A DNA stretch of 64,000 nucleotides from assembly GCA_039602395.1 (NCBI GenBank), contig JBCNJP010000007.1:120066957-120130956 (forward strand), given 5' to 3'. The translations under genes were made by a program, and so were the position numbers. The stretch comes from Deinandra increscens subsp. villosa (Eukaryota; Streptophyta; Magnoliopsida; Asterales; Asteraceae). Shown piece by piece: positions 45,308 through 59,077 of this stretch (its first letter is position 1; each line of letters begins with the position of its first letter). The notes beneath the pieces are model-generated. The model was not told the origin of the DNA, ran no database searches, and was given only the letters and a program-made list of their open reading frames with translations.

Positions 45308-47319
45308 GTACATATGTTGCAATCGATATGTAGAATTTATACTTTTCAAGATTATTATTTAAAGTTCATTAATCCTAAAAAAGAACATTTTTGGGTTAAA
45401 ATGTCTCCCTACATTGAAAAGGTTAAAGATCTAAATACCGCAACATACAGACGTAGATGTAAAAAGAACATTCTGATGGTTAAAATGTAAGCCTTACAAT
45501 TATATGTCTAAAAATCTAAATTTTACGAGATAAAAATATATATGTGGTATAATTTATCTTAAAAATCTAGATTTTATTGGCAAAAAAATATAATTAAAGT
45601 ACATTACCTTTATTTGGTTAAAATGAAAAGATTGATTTGCCTTTCTTTGCATTAATTAATTCTTTCAAATTTTTTTTCCTACTTTTAATTGAATGGGTAG
45701 GCATATTAGCGTGCACTAAATTAGTAAATTTTCTGGCCGTTTTACAATTTTATATAGACGTGGGCATCTTGATGGGGATAATTCAAAACCCGATCCGAAA
45801 ACGGTTTGGGTGAAACGAATTTGAAATGATATTGATCGGTTAGTTTGAAATTAGTTTAAGATCCTTTGTGCTAAATTCAGGTTTAAACATATTAAAACAT
45901 ACCCGGACCGAATTAAAACGGGTTTCAATTCGATATAGTTTTTCCCCTTATAAAACGTATTATAGGCCAGTTTAGGATGTCTCGGTCTTAATTTTCTTTA
46001 ACTATCAACCTGTTTTAAATCCGATTTTATATGCGTGCTCTTTTTGCTTCATACTAAATTATGTTGCCAACGATTTTCACTTTCGTTGGAATTAAATTTC
46101 ATGCCCCCTTTTTTTGCGTAATGAGTTGGTTGTTTAAGAGTAGTCCCCCAAAAAGAAAACATGATATGAGATCCATTTTACTCATTCATATATGGCTATC
46201 ACATGGGAATTAATTGTTCACTTGTGTTTTTCAAAGAAAGAGTGGTGGGTTACTTTTTAGAGGGTCATCTAAAACCGTGAGTTTTTTTAACAATTATATA
46301 TACGATTTGTTTTGATTCTCTTGATTATAATATCAAATATATGGAAATCACATGTTTAAGTTGTGAAAAGCTATTTTTGTAGAAATGTAGGGTAAAGACT
46401 CTATGTATGTATGTGAGAACTTTATGCGATTATAAATTAAAAAAAATGAACTTTTACTAGTGTTCTTACAAGTTGTATGTGTGCTGATCGAAATTAAAAG
46501 AAACATACATCTGTTTTTTTTTAATCACGCAAATGACATCAAATTTTAAAGCATAAATCTGTGGAGATTGTCTTCACGGTTAAGTTGAGCTATTCATCGC
46601 TATCTTGAACGTTTAGTTCGTTTATAAACGTTACAAAGAACGTGTTAGAAAAAAGTCATAAATTCCCAACCTCGAGAACCCCTAAATATAGGAGAGATGG
46701 AGATTAGAGCTTTCTAACATCCCTCTTTTCATTAGTGTGTTATCCCTTCAAATAGGGAGGGACGTGTTCTAAGCCCAACATGCTTAATATGTTGGGTGTT
46801 ATAGGTAGGAAAAAGGATATCGGTTTAAAAACCCGAATCACAAATTGGCAATTGAAAGACATCGATCAAAATCTCTTGATTGGCTTTCCACAAAGACTGA
46901 CTAATTGGTTTAGAGCATTACATAATTTAAAATTTAGAGCATTACATAATTTAAAATAACTAAAAGCATTATATACTTAAATAAAAAAAATACATAATTA
47001 AAAAGAAAGGGACACATAAATCAAAATAATATATTACTCCATCGATGCGCTAAGTCACGAGGTGTTTAAAATCTACACCCCCAGTGAAACGATAACTTAT
47101 TTGAGCTATCATCAAAACATCGTTTTCATTCCATAAAATTTCATAGTTGTTGAATTTAATCTGCTAAGTTTCGAAAGCCTAAATAAGACAATAAACAAAA
47201 TATAGAAAAAAACAAGTTGTTTTTTTTTTTTGAAAAAAAGAAAACTCAGTTTTGAAGATCTCTAATTAGGCTGTTATGATACAAGACATCGTTATTTCCA
47301 TTTTTGTTTAGTTTAACAA
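45308..47319. other. AT-rich intergenic DNA, nothing recognised
   Basis: Only a 25-bp tandem pair at 46910-46960 (TTTAGAGCATTACATAATTT) and simple A/T runs. No credible gene. Confidence 0.5.
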
Positions 47320-47512
47320 GGTTAGGTTCAAATGAGAACTTTTTGTTTTGAGAACTTTTTGTTTTGAGAACTTTTGAGAACCAAATCTCAACCACTAATT
47401 TCAGATGGGGACCACTATAATTCATGAGGAGTTTTTTCATATATATATATTACTAGTGGCTTAGAATGATTTTCAAAAGTTCTTAAAACCAATTAGTTCT
47501 CAAATGATACTC
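47320..47512. mobile_element. Candidate MITE rich in TTTGAGAAC
   Basis: GGTTCAAATGAGAAC at the left and GTTCTCAAATGATAC at the right face each other. The left part repeats GAGAACTTTTTGTTTT three times. No confirmed duplication. Confidence 0.4.
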
Positions 47513-49180
47513 TCCTTAATTTAATAAGTTTATGTACTTTCAACTTTTATATCTTTTAAGACATTACCCGGTTACTTAATTCGTTTTGACCGATTCGACC
47601 AGTGAACTGATAAGAGGATTAGTTGAGTTTTCACTTAAAAATTTAACATAGACGTTTATGTAAAAGAGACGTACTTGTTTTGTATTAAAACATTATATGA
47701 CTTTTTTAATTAAAAAATGTTGACCGTTGAGTTATTATGCGCGCACGTGAGGAAGCCTTGGCACGTTTGTGTTCTTTATGGATAATTAAGCTCATGCAAC
47801 TACTTCTGATTTGTCATGTTTTGGAGGGCATGAGTGAAATAAGTCATTATTTTCATTGTATATTCATGCTATTTTTATATTATTAAACTTTTGTTTATTT
47901 ACATTATAAATTCGAAGTGAATTGTCATTCCAGCCCTTCTACTTTAAACATAAAGATAATACGGACAATATGATAATCGTTGAAAACAATTTTTTTTTGT
48001 TCAAAGGAAGCAAACTTACCATTCCCTTTCTTGAGGGTTAGGATTTAAATATCAAATTAACAGATATTAACTCAAAAGTAATACAGGTACACTTTTTAAC
48101 AATATAAAATTGAAGAAAATTCTATTTAATATTTTTTATATTCATTGCCTCAGTTTGAGTTGATGGAAATATATATTTTTATATATTATTGGGTTTTTAG
48201 AACAATTTTAATTTTTATATGAAAGATATGATGGTGTGGGACAAAAATAAAATGGGTTGATCCCAACGAGAATGGTGTCCGATTCTTCAGTGATGTATTA
48301 TAATTATCGTCCGTCTGAAACTCATACAACATGACAGTTGCTTCTCGGTCCATCACACTGCATGTCTTCTTTTGAGTTGTTCATCATGTTCTTCTGACTT
48401 ATTCCTTTATGGGAGGGATGAGGATAACGCGTTGAAGTTGTTTAGAAATAGTTAGAGAATAAATAAATTCTACCAGTTTAATTAAATATGGCCGTTCAAA
48501 AAAAGTTCAATTATATGTGAAAAAAGTTGTTACAAATTATCGTTTTTAATGACTAAAATCATTACATGTCTAGTTAGTAGAATTTAAACTTATAATATTT
48601 TGATTGTCGTGTAAAGTCATCACATTATCACCAAACTCTTCTTTGCAGGCAAATTATTGTAAATGACATTTCTTATTACTAGAAGAAAGTACTATACAAA
48701 AGGAAGAGTTAGTTCCTGATGATGTAAGACGATTTGGTCTACATAAAAATCATATGACTAGCTCCAACACGGAGGAAGAATGGTCTTCCGTTGTTTTGCT
48801 GGAGGTCGTCTACCCCACATGCTGTGTTACTCAACCTCCATCCGTTGGTAACTGTCTATTGTGATATGTGACGCCCTTCATATGTAGGAAAGATGAGTAT
48901 GTTAGCGTTGAGAGTAAAAGACGCATGTGGAAAAAACGGAAGAAAAACTGACGTGACATGCTAACAAACACTGCATGTAGGAATTATGCTATTAGAATCA
49001 AATGCGTGTGTTTAAATTGTTATTTAATTGGTATAAACTTGTTATTTGTAGCTGTAAAGAATTCATATATATCTCACCCATCTTCTATAATCTTTGATTT
49101 TCAACTTAAAAGTCAAAGCTTACAATCGGGACACACTCTTGTTTTTAATAATAATTTCTAGATCTTTTTAGGATATATAC
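47513..49180. other. AT-rich intergenic DNA, nothing recognised
   Basis: Short ORFs only, no motif or terminal repeat identified. Confidence 0.5.
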
Positions 49181-49188
49181 ATCATAAC

Positions 49189-49344
49189 CAGTGGCGAATC
49201 CAGGATTTTTTTTCATGGGGTTCGGTCACCAAGTATCTTGGTGTTCGGTTCATGAAAATCGAAAGTTTACTAAAAATACTACAGCGCAAAAAAAATTCAT
49301 GGGTGTCGGGCGAACCCCTAGGCTTGTGCCTAGGTCCGCCACTG
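49189..49344. mobile_element. hAT MITE, 156 bp
   Basis: The ends CAGTGGCGAATCCAGG and CCTAGGTCCGCCACTG are bracketed by identical 8-bp duplications ATCATAAC (49181-49188 and 49345-49352). Same end family as the elements at 18302 and 61056. Confidence 0.88.
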
Positions 49345-49352
49345 ATCATAAC

Positions 49353-49863
49353 TTGCATCCTGTTACACGTACAATTTAAACTCTTAACCTTTTAGTTGTG
49401 AGAGATATGAATACACACTTGTGATCGTTATAACCTTGTTTCTAGAGAGTGACAAGACTTGCTACAATGTATGTTTTCTATAAATCTCTAAAACAAGAAG
49501 AGGGGAAAACGATATATACTTAAAGTTTAGGGGTACTTTTGAATTGTAAGCAAAAAGACAAAGTAGCAAGTCTTGCTATGGAGTGATGAGGTGGGCTATT
49601 GTTGGGTGATAAATAATCCGCCCAGCTTTCTTGACTCACTGAAACCACGATTCTTTCATTTCATTTAAAAAATAAAAAAGGAATAATTAGTTTTTTTAGT
49701 GGACCCAATATTTTGGGAATGTTATTTAATCCCAGCCTCAATTAATAATTAATGGAATCGCGAGACATGTTTAAATCCATTTAAATTGATATAGGGATAT
49801 TCAAATGGTCTTAATTTCATTAGTTTACTTACAAAGAAATATGCATTTTGTATATAACTTATA
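49353..49863. other. Intergenic DNA with one inverted repeat
   Basis: CAAGACTTGCTAC (about 49452) and GTAGCAAGTCTTG (about 49565) are inverted copies about 100 bases apart, possibly a degenerate MITE. Otherwise nothing recognised. Confidence 0.4.
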
Positions 49864-50250
49864 CTAGTTTTTAATACCCGTACGACGCACGGGCGGTTTT
49901 AAAAAATGAATACAAAATTTAACATGTTATAAAAATGTAATTCGATAATTAAAATTAAAGAAAAAAATTAAAATTCGACAATATAAAAAGTTATAAATTT
50001 GAAAAAAAAATATTCATATCCTCATTTATTATAAATCAATTTCAATTAATTTCAGTTTTTAAATTAGGATATGAGATATGCATTTAATGTCAATTACTTT
50101 GTTAAAAAAATAGTTAATGATTTTGTCAATTATTCAAACCAATTAAAAAAAATATAAGACAAACCATTTAAGCGGGAAAATGAAAAAAAGAATTGTTGTG
50201 GTGATGCCATGTGGCATTCAATCTTTTCATATATATATTATATAGATAGA
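49864..50250 (-). mobile_element. Small non-autonomous Helitron
   Basis: On the minus strand it starts TCTATCTATATAATATAT and ends with a hairpin CCCGTGCGTCGTACGGG, a short spacer TATTAAAAA and CTAG, followed by T. This is the classic plant Helitron 3' terminus, with insertion between A and T and no target duplication. The 5' end could be 4 bases shorter because of the GATA repeat. No Rep/helicase coding. Confidence 0.65.
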
Positions 50251-51100
50251 TAGTTGGCGAAACCCACGCGTTGTGACGATAACATTAAAAGTTCTAAGAC
50301 TTAAACTTCTACGACTCATATAATGTTTTGAATAGTATTAACTGTGCGAAACTCAAAGCTGAATTTTAATATAAAAATGAGTTGAGGTATAAAATTCGTA
50401 AAAGATAATTTTTCCCCTTAAACTCTTATAAGTTAATGTAAAAAGACAATATTATCATTCTTAAATATATTATAATATAGTATAGATTTAAAAAGTTTTA
50501 GATACAACTATATAAAAATATCAATGTCTCAAATCACATTTGTAAAAAGACTCGGTAATAACTGACTCGAAGTCGGCTACGTTCATCCAGTCTTGAGTCA
50601 AGGTTAGGCTCCTTAAATCAACACCAACTCTCAACATTTTATAATCCATATAAAATACATTTAATTCTTTACCTCCACCTCTCCATATATTTCAGTCTAT
50701 TTCGCATCAAGAGATTTTATTTCTTTTCAGTTCTAACAATCTAACTGAGTCAAATAAAAAATTGAAAATCAAGCTAATACAAGCTTGAGCTCAAGTTTTA
50801 ACTCGGTTTAAATTCCAAGCTAAGCTCAAATTTGTTCTTATTAAACTCACAAACAACCCTAGTTATAGCCTTATATATGTATGTTTAATGTTTTGAAAAC
50901 GACAAACATGTAGCAATAATAAATTCATAAGCATAAAAACGGGAGTATACCTCATTTAACAAAAATAGAGTATGAAATAACACAAAAATATAAAATAGAT
51001 TTGTGTAGTATTTTTATTTATTTTTTTGGAAAGACAAAAAAAAACATATAATATATTAAAAGTGGTAGAATTGCAAGGAAGGTGACAAGTGGAACTAATG
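50251..51100. other. Intergenic DNA upstream of hydrolase copy B
   Basis: AT-rich, no gene recognised. The promoter of the downstream gene presumably lies at its right end. Confidence 0.4.
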
Positions 51101-51176
51101 GCTGCACACACACCCACCAAGCTCCATAAATCAAAATTACAACTTCATTCAAACTTCCACACTCATCTCTCTCCCC

Positions 51177-51217
51177 TGCCTCCCTCCCTCCCTCCCTCCC
51201 TGCTTATACAAACATAT

Positions 51218-51265
<48 letters not shown>

Positions 51266-51285
51266 TTTTAGAGAGAGAGAGAGCA
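51177..51285 (+). repeat. Compound microsatellite in the 5' leader of copy B
   Basis: (CTCC)n, then (TA)n, then (GA)n immediately before the start codon. GA/CT repeats in 5' leaders are common in plant genes and may influence expression. Likely length-polymorphic. Confidence 0.75.
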
Positions 51286-51293
51286 TATCATTA

Positions 51294-54200
51294 ATGGAAA
51301 TGATGAGCTCGTTCGCTGATTCACCATACGAGCTCTTGCTAACAGCTCTATCTCTCATACCAATCACTCACTATCTCATCGGAATCGCTCTGGTTTTGTC
51401 TGTGATGCTGTACGATCTCCTCGAATTTCATATCGTTCAGGATTTGATTAGCGGATTCAGAGGACAACCGGTGGATTTGACCTTCAATTCCTGCTCTCAG
51501 CTCTACCATGAAGTCGTCTCCAAGTGCAGTCTTCTTCATGGAAGGTTCTCGATCCCTCTCTTCACAATACGTTCATTTATTTTAAAGCAATTCGTATTTG
51601 AACAAGTTTCCGATTAGGTTACCGAATTTTAGCGGGAAAATCATCGTATTCAGTTGATTTAGAGAAGAATCTGCTTTCAGTTGTTGCTGATAATCGCGTG
51701 ATTGAACAAAGTTATAATTTATTAATTTCTGATTATTGATATGGACCGGATAATTTTCCTTTTTTGAAGAAATTTAGAGAGGAGTTGCATAAGTTAGAAT
51801 TCAGAACTCCAATTAGATCTCATGTTGAATGAAATTGAATGAAATCGAAAGTTGTGTACTGAAAGATGAGGAATCTGCAGGTACATGTCAACTCCATGGC
51901 TTTCTAGCCCTCATCTTCAGACTACTTTTTTGAGGTTTTTTGGGAGGCCTCCTGTTTTCAACTACCGAAGGTATCTGTTCTTGCTCTCTTATGAAACTGT
52001 GATGATTTTAATTTTAGGACCCAAAATTTGTGTCATTACTTTTGATCATTATGTAAGAATGTAAGATACTTTGGACAAGTGACCTTATATGTGATTTTAT
52101 ATCAGGGAGATACTGGACACAGGTGATGGTGGTATTGTAGCTCTGGATTGGTTGGCCCAATCTGATGGTAATGATCTTTTTCAAACTTGTTTGGCGAAAA
52201 AAACTGTTGTCCTAGTAACCTGTCGGATCAGGAACCGCAACATAACCATTTGGGTTGAGTACTTTCTTGGACCGCCTTTATTTAAACCGGCCGGTTACGG
52301 GTCAAAATGGTTGAACTTGCAAACTGGACTGGTGGAGTGGTGGTTGGATCAAATCTCTAACAAAATTTCTTTTCAAAATCTCATTTACTACTAGAAGTGA
52401 CTTCATATTGTTTTTACTCTAGGATTCATTTTTTATTAACATTGTAAATCCACACAAAAAGATAATTAGATAATTATTTATGACCGCTAAACGGTTGGTT
52501 CAATAATTGGTTCGGTTATCAAAACATTGGAAAATAAATATTTCCAAACATAGAACCCATTTGTGCCAAATCAAAAGGAGTCTGTAACGTATTATTCGGT
52601 TTCATGTCCTTTTCAGTCATGGAAAAGGAAGACATGGGAGATGATGAGGTTCATCAAGATGCTAACACGCCAGTTGTTATAGTGATCCCCGGATTGACAA
52701 GTGATTCTGATTCTGTTGTAAGTTTTACACCCTTAAATAATTTGCATTTGTCGTTTTGATTTTGTGATTATATTGATGGTGAAGCCTAATCTTGACTTCT
52801 TTTTGACATTGACTCTTATGATGTGCATGACAGTACATAAAACATCTCACTTTCTACATGGCAAAACGAGGATGGAATGTTGTTGTGAGTAACCATCGAG
52901 GCCTCGGGGGAGTACCGTTGACCGTAAGTGTTAAATCCTCATCCTTCAATATCCATCAAACTTTTAATTTTTTTGTAGTGCTGGTAACAAACTGTCTGTT
53001 TTACAATACAGTCTGATTTCTTTTACAACGGTGGATGGACTGAAGATTTACGTAAAGTAGTCCAACATATTCGTTCTCAATCCCCTGAAGTTCCTTTATT
53101 TGTTGTTGGAACCAGTCTTGGAGCAAATATGATGGTAATTCCTAATATTATACTGTTTAGATATGACAGATTCAACCCATTTGAGTTATGTTTTTTTTTT
53201 CTTTCTCAAACCAGTCGATTGGGAAATCTGGGATGGAAATCGTATAAAGTTTATTTTGATGCATATAACCATCTAGATCCTATTATTCAAAAATTTCAAT
53301 TATTAGTGCACTCATAGTGTTATCATAAATCATAATCATAACTAGGCATTAATTATCTAAAATAATTTTATATAATGACAAAAAGTGTGCAGATTAAACT
53401 GATGGGGCTGGTCCATTTTGACTCCACTCACTAGCTAGCCGGATTAGTGTGGGCCTATCTCGAGACATACTGAAAATCATGTCTTTCGAACCCAGACGCA
53501 ACACTCACTTTTCAAAGTTTAAAATTATTTACTGTGACTTGTAATCCAAACCGCTCACCAGCTCATCCATGAATTAAATGGCCCATTAGAATATTTCATT
53601 TGAAAAAAAACATCTGGATGAGATAAACCAAGCCATTAACATGTTAATATGTTGACCATGGACCCATTTGTCAAAACTTTGACTGCAATCATTGACCTGC
53701 ATTCCTACTAATTTCAGGTAAAGTATTTAGGTGAAGATGGGGATGACATTCTTATAGATGGGGCTGCAGCTGTTTGTTGTCCTTGGGACCTCCTGGTTGG
53801 TATTTCATAAACATAATGTAAAACTTCAAAAATAAACAAAGTTTTGGAGTTGTATAACTCACTCTCTCTTCCATGACAGCTCTGTGACAGATTTATCGGG
53901 CGAAATGCGGTGCAGAGGTTCTACGATAAAGCCTTGGGAGCTGGCTTAAAACGTTATGCAAAGAAGTATGTATTGATTACCTTACACCACTTCTTAACTA
54001 CATTATCATTTTTATTGAATGCTTGAGGTTGTATCTTCATAAACTACTTGCAAGACATATGAATGTACGATTTGTTAACTTGCTAGTCCGTGGTAAACCT
54101 TTTGCAGGCATCAGGACTTCTTTACCCGCCTTTCCGATTGGGATGGCATTGAAAAGGTATTTTATGTTTTGAAATTCAGGTTTTACAAATGCAAATTATA

Positions 54201-55566
54201 TTCTTGTTATTGCTCCCAAGCCATAACATACCTACTAGTGAGTGTTTGCATGTCATTCAAAAGTTTTTCAATGTTGTACCATAATAGTGTTAGGATATGT
54301 TTGAAAATACTTGTTTAATCTTGCAGGCACGTCGCGTTCGTGAGTTTGACACGAGTGGCACTTGTCGTGTTGGAAAGTTTGATGTATGTTCAGTAGTTCA
54401 CTTTCTCACAATTTTCGTTTTTCTCGTCTAATCTCAATTGTTTGATGAAGATCTTGTTTGTTTCTTCCTAGACGGCGGACATATATTACAGGGAATCTAG
54501 TTGTGTTGGTTATGTGGGACGCATAAAGGTGCCCCTACTTTGCATCAGTGCATTAGATGATCCAGTTTGCACCAAAGAGGCCCTTATTTGGGATGAATGC
54601 CGGTTTGTTATTCTTCCGGTTTATTTGTAAATAACATCCTAATATCTATATAATTATCTGATATGGTCTAGTTTTGTTGCTAATTTAGGGTAAATAAGAA
54701 TATTATTTTAGCTACAACACAACACGGAGGACATCTCGGATACTTCGATGGGATCGACGCAAAGGGCGTTTGGTAAACTTTTTTCGTATCATTTATCATT
54801 AACAAATCATATGGTAATTTAGAGCAGTATGCCTATATGGTAATGTCCAGAATAATTTTACAAATTAGTCATGAGACTCTTGTATCTACTTGCCTAAACC
54901 CTATCAAAATTCATACTATACGCAGATGATAATACATATGTGCATAATGATACATACGCGATAAAATGTAGTATGTTACGTTAGTTTAGGTATTTATTGA
55001 TAGTGAATGTCCACAAGCGAGTGAAAGTCATTAAATGAGTAATTTGTTTACCCTGGTGTCTAAACCTTATATGCAGATTCTAGTGCTTCATAGGTCCTAA
55101 GAACACTTATGTCTATAAATCCTAGATACAGTCCTCTGAATCTGCTGATTGTGTAAAGTTTCTTGTTTATGCATTTATCGATTAAAATTGAACTGTACTT
55201 GGCTCTGCAGGTGGGTAAGAGCCGTTGACGAATTCCTCACTGTTCTAGGCTCTAGCAAGCTAATCAAAAGACAAAATAAGGTAAGAATATACCAAGTTAC
55301 CAAAGACTTGCCTTACTTGTAATGGCTGCTTATTTACACAAATTATTGTCCTTTTATAGATGCCGAATTCCCTCCTGGTCAGGCCTCAGAAGTCGTTGAC
55401 CGACAAAGATTCATATGCCGGTTTTGTAAAGAAAACCGACAAGCAGATAGATTTAGACACCTTACCAAAAATGCCCAAGATTTTTGTGGAGGCACAGGGT
55501 TCTGATACTCACTCCAGAATTGACAGTATAATATTCTTTCTAAGAAGGTTTATGGATCAGTTCTAG
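51294..55566 (+). CDS. Alpha/beta-hydrolase, EMB8-like (AB-hydrolase 4 family), 14 exons, copy B
   Basis: Exons: 51294-51544, 51881-51970, 52106-52167, 52617-52717, 52834-52923, 53012-53134, 53718-53795, 53880-53965, 54108-54156, 54327-54383, 54472-54602, 54689-54772, 55211-55280, 55360-55566. It totals 1479 nt, 492 aa. Eleven of 14 exons have exactly the length of their counterparts in the gene at 35741; exons 4 and 13 differ by one codon, and the last exon is 150 nt longer. N-terminal membrane segment LLTALSLIPITHYLIGIALV; VIPGLTSDS; NHRGLGGVPL; GTSLGAN (Ser about 233); ALDDPVC (Asp about 359); QHGGHLGY (His about 388), so the catalytic triad is intact. The C-terminal extension is basic and ends FFLRRFMDQF. 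Paralog of the upstream gene, probably from a tandem duplication. Substrate unknown. Confidence 0.88.
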
Positions 55567-55810
55567 CAAGAGATCAACCTGGGTAATATTCAGAAAAAGA
55601 CGAAGGTCACAGTAATTGGTGTTTATATTTACATCAAAGCATAAGAAGTGGTCTGTATTCTTTTTGTAAAGAATAAATATTAGCTTGTAAAACGCGTTTT
55701 GTACCAATGAAGTGTTGTTATATTTACTCATCCCGTCTCAAATTAATGATGTTTAATCGTTTTAATCTCGTAAAATCATATTTAGAGGTTAATAAAATTG
55801 ACTGGCTAGT
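55567..55810 (+). other. 3' flank of copy B and possible Stowaway-like MITE end
   Basis: At about 55727 CTCATCCCGTCTCAAATTAA resembles the CTCCCTCCGTCYCAAA start of Stowaway/mariner MITEs. The element would run into the assembly gap, so it cannot be confirmed. Confidence 0.35.
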
Positions 55811-56310
55811 NNNNNNNNNNNNNNNNNNNNNNNNNNNNNNNNNNNNNNNNNNNNNNNNNNNNNNNNNNNNNNNNNNNNNNNNNNNNNNNNNNNNNNNNNN
55901 NNNNNNNNNNNNNNNNNNNNNNNNNNNNNNNNNNNNNNNNNNNNNNNNNNNNNNNNNNNNNNNNNNNNNNNNNNNNNNNNNNNNNNNNNNNNNNNNNNNN
56001 NNNNNNNNNNNNNNNNNNNNNNNNNNNNNNNNNNNNNNNNNNNNNNNNNNNNNNNNNNNNNNNNNNNNNNNNNNNNNNNNNNNNNNNNNNNNNNNNNNNN
56101 NNNNNNNNNNNNNNNNNNNNNNNNNNNNNNNNNNNNNNNNNNNNNNNNNNNNNNNNNNNNNNNNNNNNNNNNNNNNNNNNNNNNNNNNNNNNNNNNNNNN
56201 NNNNNNNNNNNNNNNNNNNNNNNNNNNNNNNNNNNNNNNNNNNNNNNNNNNNNNNNNNNNNNNNNNNNNNNNNNNNNNNNNNNNNNNNNNNNNNNNNNNN
56301 NNNNNNNNNN
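55811..56310. other. Assembly gap (500 N)
   Basis: Exactly 500 undetermined bases, so probably a placeholder length. Long frames across it are artefacts. Confidence 0.99.
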
Positions 56311-57090
56311 TTACCTTTGAGAATGGATAGACAGATACTAAGAAGAAAAACACTCATGCAACATGTGAAAAATAAGAAGATAACATCAGTGGTTTTGTAT
56401 AAGTTTCTTGCTCCCTTTATGAGGCAACAAAAACTCAATATATATTCAATGCAACTACCAGATAGCAATATGGATATCAAAAAATTGTAACATCAATGAG
56501 TTATGTGAACTCAGGCAATAATTAGGCACATAAACTATGGAAACTAAGAATCTAACCTTCTGTTGTAGTAATTGTAAAATAGCATGCGCATAGATGAAGA
56601 TATACATAAACAATGATCAATGTGCATACCCTTTTAAAACATCAAGTAAGCAGGTTACATAAATAATAACCTTGCAAATAATTCTTCTAATTAAACCAAA
56701 CAGTAGAAATTTAATTACCTTACATAGGGGTTTAGGCATACTTGAATTACTAAAACCATAAGTCCATAACCAATCGGGTTACTCTTGCGGTCTTCAATAA
56801 CTATTGCATAAAATACAAAAAACAAATGAATATCACACCATACAATGCTCACTAGCACATTTGTTAATAGAAAAATTAGATTGAATGACTTGCACGAGAT
56901 GATGTTGGGTTTCTGTAATATCACACTCATGGCAAAAGAAGAAATAAAGTAATGCATGCAAGAAAAAAGGGAGAGATGAATAATACTACCTGCTATGACT
57001 TGCACGAGATGATGTTAGGTTTCCTATACAACAACGATGAATCATTAGCAACCTGAAATTATTTGGAGTTAAAAAAATATCAATATGCAA
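56311..57090. other. Non-coding 3' part of the CACTA element
   Basis: ACTTGCACGAGATGATGTT occurs directly repeated at about 56888 and 56996. No exon recognised, and no CACTA terminus found. Confidence 0.4.
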
Positions 57091-57099
57091 TCAAATACG

Positions 57100-58757
57100 A
57101 TTATAATTTTAAAGAATGATATATTATAATTACATGTGTGTTCAAACCTACAAAATATTGGACATTTGCATTGGGTAATTGCTCTTTAATAACAACCATA
57201 AATCGCATCATAGCTTCTTGTCTATCTTCCAATTCCTTCATCTCAGCATCTTGTCTTTCTTTTGATTCATCAATTTTTTTTTCTTCAAGTTCAAAAATAC
57301 GAGCCTTCAATACTGGTACTTGAGGATTTTGTTAGAAACAAGACTCTTTTTATTTTGCTATTACAACCTTTCCCAAGCATCGAACACAACCTCCTTTTTC
57401 TAGTTCTTTGATCCTAGCCAAGTCATCATTCTCCAATCAAGATCTCCTACATCCGTAGAACTAGTAGACCCATGCTCCAGTTTTTTCAATTTACCCTAGA
57501 TATTATCGACTAGTTAAAAATATACTAAGAAATCATATACTACAATTTATAGCATTTCAAAACAAGATCAAATTTATATAACAACGGGTAACTTTATATG
57601 AAACTTGTTAAACAAAAAGTTTAGAGATACATACCACAATTTCAGCATCCGGTCCATTGACGATACTTCCATCTTTACGTGTACGAGTTAAACAATATAT
57701 TTTTCCCCGTGATGGTTGGACACTATTATTCTTTTTTGTCTACAAATTTTTTCTCAGAATTAACATTTAGAATGTAACATTTTTAGAATAAAGAAAAGAA
57801 TAATCTATTTCGGAATATAACATAACAAAGTAACCATTACGCGAATGAAAATAAATATCACCTCATCATGACTAAGCCTAGCAAATGATTTTGTTCCTGT
57901 CACATGAGGTTCATTGGACTTGGAATGGATCTTTTTCTTCATCTCATTTTCCGCCTGTCCATTTACATATTAGTGATAATTTTATATATGTAAAAATCAT
58001 ATTAGTGTCATTTACCAACTTAGATTACCTGAGCTTTGTGTCATACTAATAAGTCACTAGCTTCTTGAATTATATTTTATCAACCCTAGGATCATTCTGG
58101 GCATCCACGATACCATCTATTGTTGAACTTGGATCATACCAGTTTTTTTCAACTCATCCATGACTTAAATATTGTTCCCATATCAGACAACACCCAGTTT
58201 TTAACTGATCCAGTTTTATCTAGAAGAAAAATGGCCCTATAAATGAGTTTAAGAGAAGAAGTTAATATTTTAAATCATACAGATTAAACCACTCTAGTTA
58301 TGTAACAAAAAATTACCTTCACGAGATTCCACAAATCAATTTTTTCTTCAAGTATATTCCTCCAATCTAGGTACTCTATAGAGAGGTGTTTGGACATCTT
58401 CACTAGCATCCCCAAAAAAACGTGTTAACTCATTTCCCTCATCCCTAACCGGTTGTCCTAGCTCAATAAAAGTAACCTCAACCTGCTCATCACTCTCTAT
58501 ATCCCAAATAGCTTATTTTCTAGTATGACCTCGAACCTTTTTTCGTGGACCTGCACTAAATGTTGAAACTTGGCACGTTAGGATAAACATGAGATAACAC
58601 TTAAAAGTAAATGAGGTCAATTACCGTAGACAGATTGTACACTATCAGTAGGTTCACTTAAAGTTGAATGTCGTTGTTCAATAGGATGCTCCCCTTCTGT
58701 GCTTTGTTGTTGAAACTCACCAGTTTTAACTATACGCAACCTTTTAGTTTTACCCAT
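57100..58757 (-). pseudogene. TNPA / transposase_24-like gene of the CACTA element
   Basis: Starts at ATG 58757 (MGKTKRLRIVKTGEFQQQ). Exon-like blocks follow on the minus strand: GTKSFARLSHDE (about 57900), PSRGKIYCLTRTRKDGSIVN then GPDAEIV (about 57710-57650), and a charged coiled-coil end with LEDRQEAMMRFM (57310-57100). The SFAR and TRKDG motifs are characteristic of the plant transposase_24 (Ptta/En/Spm) family. Introns and stops interrupt the frame. Probably non-functional. Confidence 0.6.
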
Positions 58758-59077
58758 CCTGTGTAGATTAGTGAAGAAAATTTTTAGATTGTTAGCGATA
58801 CATATAACTAAATTATATAGTTGTACAGATAATCAAAATTCTATGAAGAAAGAGAAATGCAAAAAAGTGCTTGCCACAACCTGTTGTCTAATCGGACCAT
58901 TTTGACCCTTCTAATTTTGTAAATCATTTTCATCTTCTTTTACATCTCCAGACTTTATAATGGGTGTACATTCAGCTTCATCATCATCAGTCCCAACCCT
59001 ATCTAGGTATGGTAAGTCAAATGTGTAAAGAAGTGAACCAAGACGTACTACTTTGACCAGTATCACATTGCATGTTA

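Noticed and set aside
55707..56480. Three open frames of 207-224 codons on both strands
   Set aside because: They consist almost entirely of the 500-base N gap; no real sequence supports them.
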